Positions 9,780 through 19,788 of a DNA stretch of 64,000 nt are shown in pieces. This stretch comes from Bacillus sp. CH30_1T (GTDB lineage Bacteria > Bacillota > Bacilli > Bacillales > Bacillaceae_B), in the NCBI RefSeq assembly GCF_008364765.1, contig NZ_VTUY01000013.1, positions 1-64,000 of the forward strand, written 5' to 3'. Both the position numbers and the translations under genes were made by a program. The notes below the pieces were generated by a model. The model did not search any database. It was not told where the DNA came from and saw nothing but the letters and a program-made list of their open reading frames with translations. Each line of letters starts with the position of its first letter. The stretch's first letter is position 1.

Positions 9780-10993
9780 GCTCGTTTCACCTCCATAAAG
9801 ACAGAAGAGAAGTCACCTTCAAAGCATACCTTCAGTCGAATACCACGGGACGAGGCGTAAGCTTTCAACGATTTCTCCTCGGCCGTATAGGCTTCCCCTG
9901 TACGCTTCACCAAAAAAATCACAACCGAACTGTTCCGCTTTGCATACTGATTCACACCCATGATCATCTTTTTTGAAACAGACGAAGTGACAAACAGTAC
10001 AGCTGCGGATTGGGAGTAATTCAACCCTTCCCCCTGCAGTACTTTTCCTAAAGCGTAAGGGCTATCCTGTCTGACCTTCGCCAGATGATAGAATAGCTGA
10101 CTTTGATGTTCTTCACCGCCCCGAATCGGAAAGGATACATGATCTTCCCCAATCGAGACAAGTCCAACTTGCGCCCCTTTTTTCAAGATGGAACGAATCA
10201 TCGAAGCCGACAATGTCACCATCGATTCAAAGGCAGGAGAGTCCTCCCGATCCAATACAATCAGCACATCATGGGATTGACGTTCCTCAAACTCCTTCGT
10301 CATCAACTCATTGGTTCTGGCAAAGGTCTTCCAATGGATCCACGAGAAGCGATCCCCCGGTTGATAATCACGTATACCCGTTGCCATCGTCGTGTCCTTC
10401 TGAATCTTCACATTTGAAGTGGTCATCCCTTGATCATAGCGATTTTCCAGGGGTCTGTATGGAACATCCACGAACGCCGGATATACAAGAAGTTTATTGG
10501 TACAATCGACAACTGCTTCCTTTTCAAATATGCCAAAGAAATCACCGGAACGGAGCCGTACAGCAGAGAAAACATGCTCTCCACGGGGCAGTTCCTCTAT
10601 GTAATACGTGAGCGTGATTCGTTTTCTGAATCCAGGGTGAATCATCGCTTTCGCCTTTTGAAAACTGGAATGGTGAAAAACGGAATCTGTTACCACATCC
10701 TCTAACACCATATAAAATAAAGGAAATGGAATTTTTCTTGAAAGGGTTATCGTCACCTTTAACTCATCCCCCGCTTTGTACTCATTTGATTCGAAACTCC
10801 TTTCTACATAAAACTCAGAAAGAGGATATAAGAATACAGAAGCAGCATAAAAGGCGAATGGCAGAAAGCTATAGAATAAAAACCAGCTGACAAATCCCCC
10901 TTGGAACATCGCGTAAGAAAACGAGATCCCCACTAAAATGAGCAGCAGCAGAAACTTCCCAAATGGTTTAAGAAATTGAAGTTTCGTCTTCAT
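9776..10993 (-). CDS. DUF58 domain protein (YeaD-type)
   Basis: This 405-residue protein has two N-terminal membrane segments (about 12-60), then a beta-rich stretch and the DUF58 signature TGIRDYQPGDRFSWIHWKTFAR, followed by a VWA-like fold beginning VLIVLDRE. DUF58 proteins are paired with MoxR ATPases and are thought to be their metal-ion-dependent adhesion-type partners. The ATG is separated from the MoxR stop codon by a single base, so translation is probably coupled. Specific function unknown. Confidence 0.86.
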   Translation of the reverse strand: MKTKLQFLKPFGKFLLLLILVGISFSYAMFQGGFVSWFLFYSFLPFAFYAASVFLYPLSEFYVERSFESNEYKAGDELKVTITLSRKIPFPLFYMVLEDVVTDSVFHHSSFQKAKAMIHPGFRKRITLTYYIEELPRGEHVFSAVRLRSGDFFGIFEKEAVVDCTNKLLVYPAFVDVPYRPLENRYDQGMTTSNVKIQKDTTMATGIRDYQPGDRFSWIHWKTFARTNELMTKEFEERQSHDVLIVLDREDSPAFESMVTLSASMIRSILKKGAQVGLVSIGEDHVSFPIRGGEEHQSQLFYHLAKVRQDSPYALGKVLQGEGLNYSQSAAVLFVTSSVSKKMIMGVNQYAKRNSSVVIFLVKRTGEAYTAEEKSLKAYASSRGIRLKVCFEGDFSSVFMEVKRA

Positions 10994-10994
10994 C

Positions 10995-11951
10995 TTATCT
11001 TACAAGCCTTTGTACGGGAACCGGGATACGCGCCATCACTCTTTCCACCACTTCTTCCGGTGTGATACCCTCATATCTCGCTTCAGATTTCATGATGATT
11101 CGGTGGGATAAAACAAAGGGTGCCAAGTATTGAACGTCATCGGGAACCACATAATCCCTGCCTCTTAAGAAGGCATATGCCTGACATGCCTTCATTAACG
11201 CAATGGACCCACGTGGACTTGCTCCCAAGTAAACATTGGCATGAATCCTTGTACGATTCGCAATTTCTACAATGTATTTCTTGATCGTGTCATCGACTAC
11301 TACATCTTTCACTTCCCCTTGAATATATCTCAGTTCCTCCAAAGTCATTACAGACTCCAACTCATCGATCGGCGGGTTTTTCTGAGCGCGATGAAGAACC
11401 TCCATCTCTTCTTCCGGTTCAGGATATCCCATTTTCATCTTTAATAAGAAGCGATCAAGCTGCGCTTCCGGTAGAGGATATGTCCCTTCATACTCAATCG
11501 GATTCTGGGTCGCCATTACGAAGAATGGTTTATCAAGCTTCCGTGTCATCCCATCGATCGTCACGCTGCTCTCTTCCATGCCCTCAAGTAGTGCGGACTG
11601 GGTCTTCGGTGACGTCCGGTTAATTTCATCCGCCAGAATAATGTTCCCCATGATCGGACCCGGCCTGAATGTGAATTCCATTTCCTTCGGGTTATAAATC
11701 GACACACCTATTACATCTGAAGGCAATAAATCCGGTGTGAACTGAATGCGTTTAAAGCTCGCCCCCACCGACTTCGCCAGTGCACGAACCATCATCGTTT
11801 TCCCCACACCGGGCACGTCCTCAAGCAACACATGCCCACCGGCCAGAAGTGAAACGACACTCAGTTCCGCTACCTTCCTCTTTCCAATCATGACTTTTTC
11901 TATATTATCAATGATACTTTGCAGCTTCGGGTTTACCATTTCATGTGACAT
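10995..11951 (-). CDS. MoxR-family AAA+ ATPase (YeaC-type)
   Basis: This 318-residue ATPase has Walker A GVGKTMMVRAL (near residue 45), Walker B ILADEINR, sensor 1 MATQNPIEYEG and the arginine-finger region YPLPEAQLDRF, all diagnostic of MoxR proteins. These act as chaperones for activation of VWA/DUF58 partners. The start is supported by AGGAGG 6 bases before the ATG. It is the first gene of the MoxR-DUF58-TgpA operon. Confidence 0.93.
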   Translation of the reverse strand: MSHEMVNPKLQSIIDNIEKVMIGKRKVAELSVVSLLAGGHVLLEDVPGVGKTMMVRALAKSVGASFKRIQFTPDLLPSDVIGVSIYNPKEMEFTFRPGPIMGNIILADEINRTSPKTQSALLEGMEESSVTIDGMTRKLDKPFFVMATQNPIEYEGTYPLPEAQLDRFLLKMKMGYPEPEEEMEVLHRAQKNPPIDELESVMTLEELRYIQGEVKDVVVDDTIKKYIVEIANRTRIHANVYLGASPRGSIALMKACQAYAFLRGRDYVVPDDVQYLAPFVLSHRIIMKSEARYEGITPEEVVERVMARIPVPVQRLVR

Positions 11952-12131
11952 CTTACCCCTCCTGGATACATCAATTTCGTCCTTAACTATTATTACTTTC
12001 GTTTAAAAAGTCGAAAATCCTCTATAAAATGGCAAATTCATATAGAAATTTTAGGGATTTGGTAGGATATAAGTACCTCGCCGGTCTGTCACAGTTGTAT
12101 TTTTGTCGAATGTCAATGAACGCAAACAAAT

Positions 12132-12167
12132 TAAAAAGCCAACCCCACACATGCTGAGAGTTGGCTT
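12132..12167 (-). terminator. Terminator of pncB-nadE
   Basis: Arms AAGCCAAC (12136-12143) and GTTGGCTT (12160-12167) form a stem with a 16-base loop, followed by TTTTTAATTT on the minus strand. It lies 9 bases after the nadE stop. Confidence 0.8.
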
Positions 12168-12176
12168 AATCCATTC

Positions 12177-13004
12177 TTATTTCCAAAAATTATCAAACAC
12201 CGTAACGGGCAAATGACGTTTATGCTGTGTTTTTAAGTAATGACCTTCGATAGCTTTCTTTGCTTCAAGAGGCACTTCTTTTCCTTCCAAATAATCGTCC
12301 AGCTGATCGTATGTGACACCAAGGGCTTCCTCATCCGGAAGTTGCGGACGGTCTTCCTCAAGGTCTGCCGTTGGTTTCTTATTGTATAAGTGTTCCGGAC
12401 AACCAAGTTCTCTTAAGAGTTTCTTCCCTTGTCGTTTATTCAGACGGAAAAGGGGAACGAGGTCTGCCGCTCCATCACCGTATTTCGTATAAAAGCCGGT
12501 AACTGCTTCAGCAGAATGGTCGGTACCCAGTACAACTCCATTCTTCATGGCCGCAATAGCAAATTGAACCTTCATCCGTTCACGTGCCTTTTCGTTTCCT
12601 TTGACAAAGTCGGAAAGCTCGATGCCGTTTTTCTTCAGAGTTTCGACGCTGGCATCGACTGCCGGCTGGATATTAACCGTCAAAGAAACGGTCGGGTTAA
12701 TGAATTCCACTGCATCAATGGCGTCCTCGGCATCTCCCTGCTCACCGTAGGGAAGTCTCACCGCGTAAAAAGCATAATCCGATAACCCTGATTCCTGGTT
12801 CATCTCGTTGATAGCCAACTGAGCAAGTTTTCCTAATAAAGTGGAATCCTGACCACCTGAAATGCCAAGGACCAAGCTTTTCAAAAATGAATGCTTTTTC
12901 AAATACGATTTCATAAAATCAACACTTCGATGAATTTCTTCCTGCGGATCGATTTCCGGGGATACCATCATTTCTTCTACAATTTGTTTTTGAAGAGAAT
13001 CCAT
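12177..13004 (-). CDS. nadE: NH3-dependent NAD(+) synthetase
   Basis: This 275-residue enzyme amidates deamido-NAD to NAD using ammonia. It shows the P-loop [47 protein letters not shown] and the C-terminal [14 protein letters not shown] typical of Bacillus NadE. GGAG lies 9 bases before the ATG at 13004 and the length matches the 272-residue B. subtilis protein, so the open frame up to 13019 is not used. It follows pncB by about 70 bases with no terminator between, forming a nicotinate salvage pair. Confidence 0.95.
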   Translation of the reverse strand: MDSLQKQIVEEMMVSPEIDPQEEIHRSVDFMKSYLKKHSFLKSLVLGISGGQDSTLLGKLAQLAINEMNQESGLSDYAFYAVRLPYGEQGDAEDAIDAVEFINPTVSLTVNIQPAVDASVETLKKNGIELSDFVKGNEKARERMKVQFAIAAMKNGVVLGTDHSAEAVTGFYTKYGDGAADLVPLFRLNKRQGKKLLRELGCPEHLYNKKPTADLEEDRPQLPDEEALGVTYDQLDDYLEGKEVPLEAKKAIEGHYLKTQHKRHLPVTVFDNFWK

Positions 13005-13075
13005 GTTTTCACACTCCATGATTAAGTTTTGTCATTGTTATTGGAACTAATTAATTTACCCATCTTTTATCGCGA

Positions 13076-14545
13076 TTACATCGTTTCGTTGAATTTCTCT
13101 TTTACCTTTGCCTTAACCTTTTGAATCAGATTCATTTTGTTTGTCCAGCATTCTTCGCTTAAATCCACAGGATATCCCTCTGGGTTCATGGAACGTTTAT
13201 ACTCGTCCCACAACAGGTCGAGGTTTTCATTCACAAAGGATCTCATTGATTCAAGTGAAGGAGATTGGTAAACGAGCTCCCCATCTTTAAAAATATCCTC
13301 GTGGAGCTCTCTCGCTTCGAAGTTAGTAATGAATTTACTGATATAGGTGTGCACTGGATGAAACATTTTCAGTCGGCTTTCATTTTGAGGATTTTCATGC
13401 TCTAAGGCAATATATTCCCCTTCTGATTTATGATTAACCGTATTGATGATACGATAAACCTTTTTAAGTCCAGGAGTTGAAACTTTCTCAGCATTACTGG
13501 ATATTTTAATTGTATCTTCCATTTCTCCCAATTCGTTTTCAATGGAAGCGAGTTTATATACAGCACCTAAAGCTGGTTGATCATAGGCAGTTATTAGCTT
13601 CGTCCCCACTCCCCACACATCGATCCGGGCTCCTTGGGCTTTTAAATTCAGAATCGTATATTCATCCAGATCATTTGAAGCAATGATCTTTGTTTCTGTA
13701 AAACCTGCTTCATCAAGCATATTACGGGCTTTCTTGGATAAGTAAGCCATATCACCGCTGTCCAAACGAATACCCTTGAAATTAATCCGGTCTCCAAGCT
13801 CTTTTGCTACCTGGATGGCCGTGGGTACACCCGATTTCAATGTATCGTAGGTATCCACTAAAAACACACAGTCCTTATGGCTCTCAGCATATTTATGGAA
13901 CGCCTGATAATCATCCTGATATGCCTGTACCATTGAATGGGCATGGGTACCTGATACCGGCATCCCAAATAACTTACCCGCCCGAACATTACTTGTAGCA
14001 TCAAATCCGCCAATATAAGCCGCACGCGTCCCCCAAATGGCCGCATCCAGCTCATGGGCCCTTCTCGTCCCAAACTCCATCACGACTTCATCCTGGACCA
14101 CTTGCTTAATTCGATTCGCCTTCGTCGCAATCAGGGTTTGATAGTTCACGATATTTAAGATCGCCGTCTCAAGTATCTGAGCTTGAGCCAAGGGAGCCTC
14201 GACACGGATAAGAGGAACATTCCCGAACGCAATCTCCCCTTCCTGCATCGAACGTATCGTCCCCGTAAATCGAAGGTCCGCTAAGTACTGAAGGAACTCC
14301 TCTTCATAACCCAATTCTCTTAAATACTCAATATCACTCTCAGAGAAATGAAACTTTTTCACATATTCAATGATCCGTTCAAGCCCGGCAAACACCGCAT
14401 ATCCATTCCCAAAAGGCAGCTTTCGAAAGAACACTTCAAAAACAGCCTTTCGATTATGGAAATCATCATCCCAATACGCCTTTGTCATATTAATCTGATA
14501 CAAATCTGTATGTAAAGCTAAACTATCATCCGCATAGTGCGTCAT
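13076..14545 (-). CDS. pncB: Nicotinate phosphoribosyltransferase
   Basis: This 489-residue enzyme converts nicotinate to nicotinate mononucleotide. It has LHTDLYQINMTKAYW at the N-terminus, the catalytic-histidine loop VSGTHAHSMVQAY, DTYDTLKSGVP and RLDSGDMAYLSKKAR. AAGGAGAG lies 8 bases before the ATG at 14545, which is preferred over the open frame to 14584. It supplies the pathway finished by the downstream nadE. Confidence 0.94.
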   Translation of the reverse strand: MTHYADDSLALHTDLYQINMTKAYWDDDFHNRKAVFEVFFRKLPFGNGYAVFAGLERIIEYVKKFHFSESDIEYLRELGYEEEFLQYLADLRFTGTIRSMQEGEIAFGNVPLIRVEAPLAQAQILETAILNIVNYQTLIATKANRIKQVVQDEVVMEFGTRRAHELDAAIWGTRAAYIGGFDATSNVRAGKLFGMPVSGTHAHSMVQAYQDDYQAFHKYAESHKDCVFLVDTYDTLKSGVPTAIQVAKELGDRINFKGIRLDSGDMAYLSKKARNMLDEAGFTETKIIASNDLDEYTILNLKAQGARIDVWGVGTKLITAYDQPALGAVYKLASIENELGEMEDTIKISSNAEKVSTPGLKKVYRIINTVNHKSEGEYIALEHENPQNESRLKMFHPVHTYISKFITNFEARELHEDIFKDGELVYQSPSLESMRSFVNENLDLLWDEYKRSMNPEGYPVDLSEECWTNKMNLIQKVKAKVKEKFNETM

Positions 14546-14642
14546 GTATTTCTCTCCTTTAAGCTGTAGCCATTTGTCGAACATATTATGTCTTTTCTAT
14601 TTTAACCAATTTTGGGTGGGATATCGAATGTTTAGGGTTGAA

Positions 14643-14673
14643 AATAACTGACATGGGGTGCATGTCAGTTATT
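14643..14673. terminator. Perfect bidirectional terminator-like hairpin
   Basis: A 13-base perfect inverted repeat (AATAACTGACATG / CATGTCAGTTATT) has a 5-base loop. It is flanked by A/T-rich sequence and sits immediately after the end of the broken gene at 14665-15679, whose last codons it overlaps. Confidence 0.8.
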
Positions 14674-15679
14674 TCGTATACATGATCTTAGATTTAAGTT
14701 TGATTTAAACAAACGTATGATTAAATTCAATTCATCTAGTGATCTTAATGTATTTTCTGTAACTTTTTTACTTGATAATAATTCTGCGAGAAATTTTTGA
14801 CTATCTTTAGGGAGATTAGAAAAAACACCGATTTTCTTCATGTTTTTTTCTAATTCTTTAAGTTGTTAAATGAAATAATAAATTTTTTTGCCTATTGAGT
14901 ACTGGAGTCTATTAACATGAGATAATACTTCCATTATTTTCAGAAGGTCGTTATCATCAATTGTATTAGTCTTTAAAATATGATTATCATAATAATGAGT
15001 ATAGCTATTAGCGTTTTCAACAAATTCTTCTTGTAATTCTCCAATCTCTTTAAGAAGTTGTGCCCCTTCTAACGAAACATTACTCTGTTTGTTAAATTCA
15101 TTTGCAGGAACATAAAAATATTACATTAAACTTTAAGAACCAACCATTTTTAACCCAGATGGATTTATTGCACCTTGGATAGCACCCCTAGCTACATCAG
15201 TTGTATCTGAAAGAGTACGGGCATTTTTAAGTACTTTAAAATCATGCGCGGCTTTTAAATTTAATCGTACCGGCATGTGCATCAACAAGGTTATTAAAAT
15301 ATCCAGAAGTGCTCTGTCCTAATCCTACTTTTACACCATTTAGAACAAGTGATGAAAAGAAAGTCCCATTAAGTTTAAAGTCAACCCCGGGTTACCACTC
15401 TTTCCAGTTCCTTGAAAAGGATTTCATCCGTTCCATTCCCCCGAAACCCATTAGGCGTCCATCCATTCATTCCCTGTCTTGATTTTCCTTCCCAGGATTC
15501 CCTTCCCATTGGAATTGTTGAGAATCCCAAGGGCTTCCTTCCCACGAATCACCCGTCCATGGATTTCCTTCCCACGGTTTGATGGTGGCACTTGCATATA
15601 TAGGCAAGGAGAATGATTGGAAAAGAACGATGAGTAGAGCCAACAGTACAAAAACCTTTTTGGTCAGTCGTTCAATCAT
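14665..15679 (-). pseudogene. Decayed secreted WEG-repeat protein
   Basis: An intact 70-codon start (15679-15467) encodes a signal peptide (KKVFVLLALLIVLFQSFSLPIYA) followed by tryptophan-rich WEGNPW/WEGSPW repeats. After a TGA stop the same frame continues as MDGRLMGFGG, a TAA, then LNGTFFSSLVLNGVKVGLG, before shifting frame. The remainder can be read only in pieces, for example ARTLSDTTDVARGAIQGAIN and NVSLEGAQLLKEIGELQEEF, across at least four stops and two frameshifts. The reading ends inside the hairpin at 14643-14673. I do not recognise the family. The upstream VWA lipoprotein may have been its partner. Whether the short N-terminal ORF is still expressed is unknown. Confidence 0.65.
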
Positions 15680-15767
15680 CGTTCCATTTCCTTTCTATGC
15701 ATAAGGTTTTATGCTTTACTCAAGGATGAATTTTTCATACAAAATCACTCTAGTATCGCATTACCCA

Positions 15768-17147
15768 TCATTCAGCTGCAGAGTTGTATTTGTTTTTAAT
15801 AGCTTCTTTTAAAGACTCAATTTCCTTTTTATTGGTTTCTTTCATATCACTTAATATCTCATAGTGAGAACTCTCAATAAGTTTCGTGACTTTAGTAGAC
15901 CTTTTTTTCAACTCTTTTTCTTGATCTAAGTTAATTTTTTTTTGTTCTCTTAGAAGAGAAAGTATTTCGCTAATTCTGATCATTTGGTCATCTTTAGCGA
16001 AATTCCAATCATTCGAGTATTTCATAATATCAAGCTCATTATCTAGTCGCTTACCCTCAGCATCAATCATAGCATTGCCTTTCCACTCTTCCCATCTCAG
16101 CAAGATTTCTTGAGCTCTATCAAATTCAGATGATAACTGTTCTTTGTTTCCAACAGTGGTATAAATACCATTCGATGCCTGTGCTACATTTAGCAATTGT
16201 TTGTGTGCCTCTGCATCAACGTTAAACCCAATAACGTTAATTATTGGTGAAACATTTGAATCGGCAAATTCCTCTGCTACTTTTACCGGATTCCCCTCAC
16301 AAGTTTCAATCCCATCACTTACTAAATATATTAAATTAGTATTGGTTTTTTGATCATATTTTTTAAATGATTCGAATGATTCTTTTAAACTGTCGGCGAT
16401 TGGTGTCCATCCACTAGGCTGAAAATGGTCCAACGCCTTATTAAATTCTTCAGATTGATAATTTTTAAAACCGTAAACCTGTTCAATAGCGGAGCAAGAT
16501 TTTTCTTTATCCTTTTCATCACCTGTCCCTTTATGGCCATATACCCTTAAAGATATGTTGACTTCTTCAGGCAAGGTGGAAACAAACTCATTGATGACTT
16601 CCTTTGCTAACTCCATCTGCGTCTTCCCACCAACTGTTGCTCCCATACTGCCACTAGAATCCAATATTATTTCAACATTATAATTCTCTTTAAACTGATA
16701 TTTAGGATCTTGAAGATATGAGCTACCAAACATTGAAAACTCCCATTTTTTCACTAAATCTTCTGGATTCTGAAAATCATTTGCTGACAAAGAATAGATA
16801 TACCTAAAATACTTGTCGTACTCTTCTTCACTTGGAGTTTCTGGAAGCGGAGGAATATCCTCAATTTCATTATTAACTTTTTCAGTTACTCCTTCTTGAA
16901 ATACAGTTTTGTTGGCAAACTTGCCAGGTGGTTGATTTATCACTTCAAGTGTATTTTTGGGTATATCAGGAAGTTCTTCGAAGTATCCGCTATCACTTAA
17001 TGATGATAATTTTCCTTGATTATCTTTCTCTTCAACCTTTTCTTTTGGTGCACTATTCTTTTTAGCATCACTGTTATTATCATTTTCACTACACCCTATT
17101 AATAAGAGAGAAACAGTGAGAAAGAGAATGATAGTTTTGATTCTCAT
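15768..17147 (-). CDS. VWA-domain lipoprotein
   Basis: This 459-residue protein starts with a lipoprotein signal (MRIKTIILFLTVSLLLIGC; lipobox LIGC, Cys at residue 19) and an Asn/Lys/Glu-rich linker. A von Willebrand A domain follows with the MIDAS residues DSSGSMG, the Thr in PSGWTPIADSL and Asp in LVSDGIETC. The last 90 residues are charged and probably coiled coil. It should be anchored on the outer face of the membrane; function unknown. The open frame starts at 17171 but lacks a ribosome site. The ATG at 17147 gives a proper signal peptide, with GGGGG 12-13 bases upstream, which is a long spacing. The broken WEG-repeat gene follows it. Confidence 0.8.
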   Translation of the reverse strand: MRIKTIILFLTVSLLLIGCSENDNNSDAKKNSAPKEKVEEKDNQGKLSSLSDSGYFEELPDIPKNTLEVINQPPGKFANKTVFQEGVTEKVNNEIEDIPPLPETPSEEEYDKYFRYIYSLSANDFQNPEDLVKKWEFSMFGSSYLQDPKYQFKENYNVEIILDSSGSMGATVGGKTQMELAKEVINEFVSTLPEEVNISLRVYGHKGTGDEKDKEKSCSAIEQVYGFKNYQSEEFNKALDHFQPSGWTPIADSLKESFESFKKYDQKTNTNLIYLVSDGIETCEGNPVKVAEEFADSNVSPIINVIGFNVDAEAHKQLLNVAQASNGIYTTVGNKEQLSSEFDRAQEILLRWEEWKGNAMIDAEGKRLDNELDIMKYSNDWNFAKDDQMIRISEILSLLREQKKINLDQEKELKKRSTKVTKLIESSHYEILSDMKETNKKEIESLKEAIKNKYNSAAE

Positions 17148-17171
17148 AGGCTGATCTCTACCCCCAGACAT

Positions 17172-17606
17172 AATAATTTCTTAATTTTCATCCTTCTCCA
17201 ATTTGGCCGATCATCGTTTTAATTTTGTTTAGTACAGTTTTTCCAATTGACGTATCATTTGAAAACGCCTGTGAAATAACCCCAACCAAAATAACCACTA
17301 CAGTATAATTATCACTGATAGCAGTCAACGTCAATCCGACAAGGGTTTTGTCGAATTTTGTCTGTTACAAATGGTCTATTTTATAAAATTGTCCATAGTT
17401 AAAAATAGGTATTTTGAATAATTACAAAGTTACATTTGATTTTACAACTAGTATTCAAATCTTTCAGTGGTATTTTTCAGGTGTTTTATTACAAGTATTA
17501 AAATTGGTAGGTAATTGGATTCATTTGTGTGTGAAGTGTGAAAGTTTCCTCGTGTTATTTTTGATTGAATTTTCCGAATTCAATTACAGGTATCCCTATA
17601 ATTGAA
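17172..17606. other. Intergenic stretch, no gene supported
   Basis: This A/T-rich 435-base stretch separates the VWA lipoprotein gene from the AlaX gene terminator. The only open frame (17414-17605, plus strand, 63 codons) has no ribosome site and an implausible composition. The stretch probably contains the promoter for the lipoprotein, but no convincing -35/-10 pair was identified. Confidence 0.5.
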
Positions 17607-17635
17607 AGAGCCACCCGTTCATGCCGGATGGCTCT
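17607..17635. terminator. Bidirectional terminator after the AlaX gene
   Basis: Arms AGAGCCACCCG and CGGATGGCTCT pair with one G-T or mismatch position. They are flanked by AAA and TTTT, 11 bases after the stop of the minus-strand AlaX gene. Confidence 0.85.
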
Positions 17636-17646
17636 TTTCTGCGTTG

Positions 17647-18840
17647 CTATAGTTGATTTACCAAAATTTCCAGAAGCTCTTCCATACTCATAACAGCTTC
17701 TCCCCCACCTTGAACGAACGATTCCTTTCCCCCGCCTTTCCCATTGATCATCGGAAAGACCTTTTGGGCGCTCTCTCTTAAGTTGACCTTCGGTGAGGAG
17801 CCCTTCGCCGCTACGAGCTGAAGCTTTTGATCATTTTGTACAACTAATAACACAATCGTTTCTTCTCTCTTAGTGGCGATATGCTGTGCGATTTTTTGAA
17901 GTTCTTGTATGGAGCGGTCAGAGTAAGCTTTTTTGATTAATGTATAGCCTTCTTTTGGAGTTCCCTCCCCAATTAATCCTTCTGCCTCATACGCTAATAG
18001 AACCTCTTTCAACCCTTCCAATGCCCTCTCTTGTTCTTTTTGCTTTGCCAGCAGTCTTTCGACGATCGGTACCATGTTTTCTTCCGGTGCCTGCAGCACA
18101 CCGGTGAGCTCTTTCAGTAGTCCATGCTTACGGTGTAATTGATTCAGTACACGGTCCCCGCATACAAACTGCAAGCGGATATGACCTTTATGCTTCTCCC
18201 AATCCAAAATCTTGATTGCCCCGACTTCACTCGTAGAATGAGGATGTGTACCTCCACATCCGTTGTAGTCAAAATCCGGTATGATCACTAATCGGATATC
18301 GTCGGTGACGGAGGGATGTTTTCGTAGTGGATAGTTCGAAAGTTCCACTTCCTTAATCCATTTCGTCTCGATCTGCCTGCTTTCCCGAATAATCTGATTG
18401 GCCAGCGCCTCTGCTTTCACAGCGTCTGACTCCTTGATTTCACTTACATGTAAGTCGATGGTCAAAATCTCTTTCCCGAGGTGAAAGCTGATCGTCTCAT
18501 ATTGGGACGCTTCTGCAAATGCGGCAGACAGAATATGCTGACCGGCGTGCTGCTGCATATGATCAAAGCGGCGCTCCCAATCGATTTGTCCCTCGAAGAC
18601 CCCTGAGATATCCTCGAACGGTTCTTCTATGTAATGACGGATTTCTCCGTTCACTTCTTCTACATTGATAACCCGCTTGTCCTTTAATGTTCCCGTATCA
18701 TGGGGCTGACCACCGCCTGTTGGATAGAAAAGTGTTTGTTCTAATAAGACGTACCAGCCTGTATCATCCTGCTGTTGATCCTGTATGGATGTTTGAATGG
18801 TTTTCATATAGGCGTCTTGATAGTATTGTTTGACTGTCAT
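17647..18840 (-). CDS. AlaX-type alanyl-tRNA editing hydrolase with DHHA1 domain
   Basis: This 397-residue protein resembles the editing half of alanyl-tRNA synthetase. Zinc-binding residues are seen in HMQQHAGQHILSA (HxxxH) and in CGGTHPHSTSEVG (Cys/His). The C-terminus has the DHHA1 glycine-rich stretch NGKGGGKESFVQGGG. Family members deacylate Ser-tRNA(Ala) or Gly-tRNA(Ala) in trans; the size and DHHA1 domain point to the long AlaX-L form. Monocistronic by its own terminator. Confidence 0.88.
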   Translation of the reverse strand: MTVKQYYQDAYMKTIQTSIQDQQQDDTGWYVLLEQTLFYPTGGGQPHDTGTLKDKRVINVEEVNGEIRHYIEEPFEDISGVFEGQIDWERRFDHMQQHAGQHILSAAFAEASQYETISFHLGKEILTIDLHVSEIKESDAVKAEALANQIIRESRQIETKWIKEVELSNYPLRKHPSVTDDIRLVIIPDFDYNGCGGTHPHSTSEVGAIKILDWEKHKGHIRLQFVCGDRVLNQLHRKHGLLKELTGVLQAPEENMVPIVERLLAKQKEQERALEGLKEVLLAYEAEGLIGEGTPKEGYTLIKKAYSDRSIQELQKIAQHIATKREETIVLLVVQNDQKLQLVAAKGSSPKVNLRESAQKVFPMINGKGGGKESFVQGGGEAVMSMEELLEILVNQL

Positions 18841-18864
18841 CGGTAACCCTCTTTCTGAACTATT

Positions 18865-19056
18865 CTATCCATACTTTATCATATTCGGAATGAATAGAAC
18901 CATTTCAGTCCCTTTGATTCTTCTCAATGGATATCGGTACCGTCCTACTTGTTCCCAAGGAATTTCACATCGCTTTTCGAATTCTTCCTTTGCCCTTTCG
19001 CCTCCTTCAATGACCCGTTCTACCAGCGTTCTTAGCTTCATGGTTGAGTGATTCAT
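18865..19056 (-). CDS. Small hypothetical protein (63 aa)
   Basis: A 63-codon frame with hydrophilic, charged composition (for example RVIEGGERAKEEFEKRCEIPW) begins at an ATG with AGGTGA 4 bases upstream. It stops 25 bases before the AlaX start. I do not recognise it. Its balanced amino-acid use favours a real gene over a chance frame, but there is no second line of evidence. Confidence 0.4.
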   Translation of the reverse strand: MNHSTMKLRTLVERVIEGGERAKEEFEKRCEIPWEQVGRYRYPLRRIKGTEMVLFIPNMIKYG

Positions 19057-19180
19057 GTAATCACCTGCTTTGGTTTAGTAAGAAAGTAGAAGTCACATGG
19101 AGCATACATAGTACGGATGTCTTTTTATCATACCTTTTACCTATCAGATGAATTTTCAAACGCTTCAACCTCTTGGAAAG

Positions 19181-19216
19181 CAAAAAAAGTGGTCACTCTT
19201 TGGGAATGACCACTTT
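19181..19216 (-). terminator. Terminator of the IDEAL-domain gene
   Basis: A perfect 10-base stem AAAGTGGTCA/TGACCACTTT has a 10-base loop and is followed on the minus strand by seven T residues. It lies downstream of the 19338-19742 gene. Confidence 0.88.
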
Positions 19217-19337
19217 AGCCTGGTTTGGCTTTAATAGAAAAACCGTTACCCGACTTTTGAGAACGACTATTGTACATTCTTTACTTTAAGTTCGTTTATT
19301 TTTATCTAAAGTCCAAGGGGGGAAGACTAGCTTATGA

Positions 19338-19742
19338 TTATAGAGAGAACTGAATACTTTTCACCGCTGTTCCCAATTTCTCATTTAACATTTTTAATTC
19401 TAGCCATCTACTAGAGACCTCTTTGAATTTACCTTCATCCGCTTGATCTAGTGACTCATCTATATGGAAATTCAAATAATTCAACTGAAGTTCCAGGTCT
19501 AATTCTGAATATAGTAAGCCTTGTGAATTATAATGATCTAAGTCTTCGACTGCTATATAAAAACAGTCATAGTTGATCTCAACTAAGACATACCATCCAT
19601 TAACCTCGTTATATGTACGTTCATTCAGAATTCTAATGATATCGGTCTGATTGATTTTTACGAAATCTGAATGTTGCTTGTCAGGACAAAAACAGTCAAT
19701 TTGATGCAGGAATGAATTTACTGCAATAAAATGGTTAACCAT
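19338..19742 (-). CDS. IDEAL-domain protein
   Basis: This 134-residue soluble protein carries, at about residues 88-117, the stretch LNFHIDESLDQADEGKFKEVS, which fits the IDEAL domain found in several small Bacillus proteins (consensus around IDEAL, then a helix). GGGAGG lies 8 bases before the ATG. The N-terminal part (FVKINQTDIIRIL, YVLVEINYDCFYIAVED) has a beta-rich pattern. Function unknown; other IDEAL proteins act as adaptors or sit beside competence genes, which is not evidence for this one. Confidence 0.7.
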   Translation of the reverse strand: MVNHFIAVNSFLHQIDCFCPDKQHSDFVKINQTDIIRILNERTYNEVNGWYVLVEINYDCFYIAVEDLDHYNSQGLLYSELDLELQLNYLNFHIDESLDQADEGKFKEVSSRWLELKMLNEKLGTAVKSIQFSL

Positions 19743-19788
19743 CCATATTCCTCCCTTCCGACGTGAAATTTATCGTATGGTCCATTCA

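Noticed and set aside
17414-17605. 63-codon plus-strand open frame
   Set aside because: No ribosome site, Phe/Leu/Val-rich chance composition, and it runs into the AlaX terminator.
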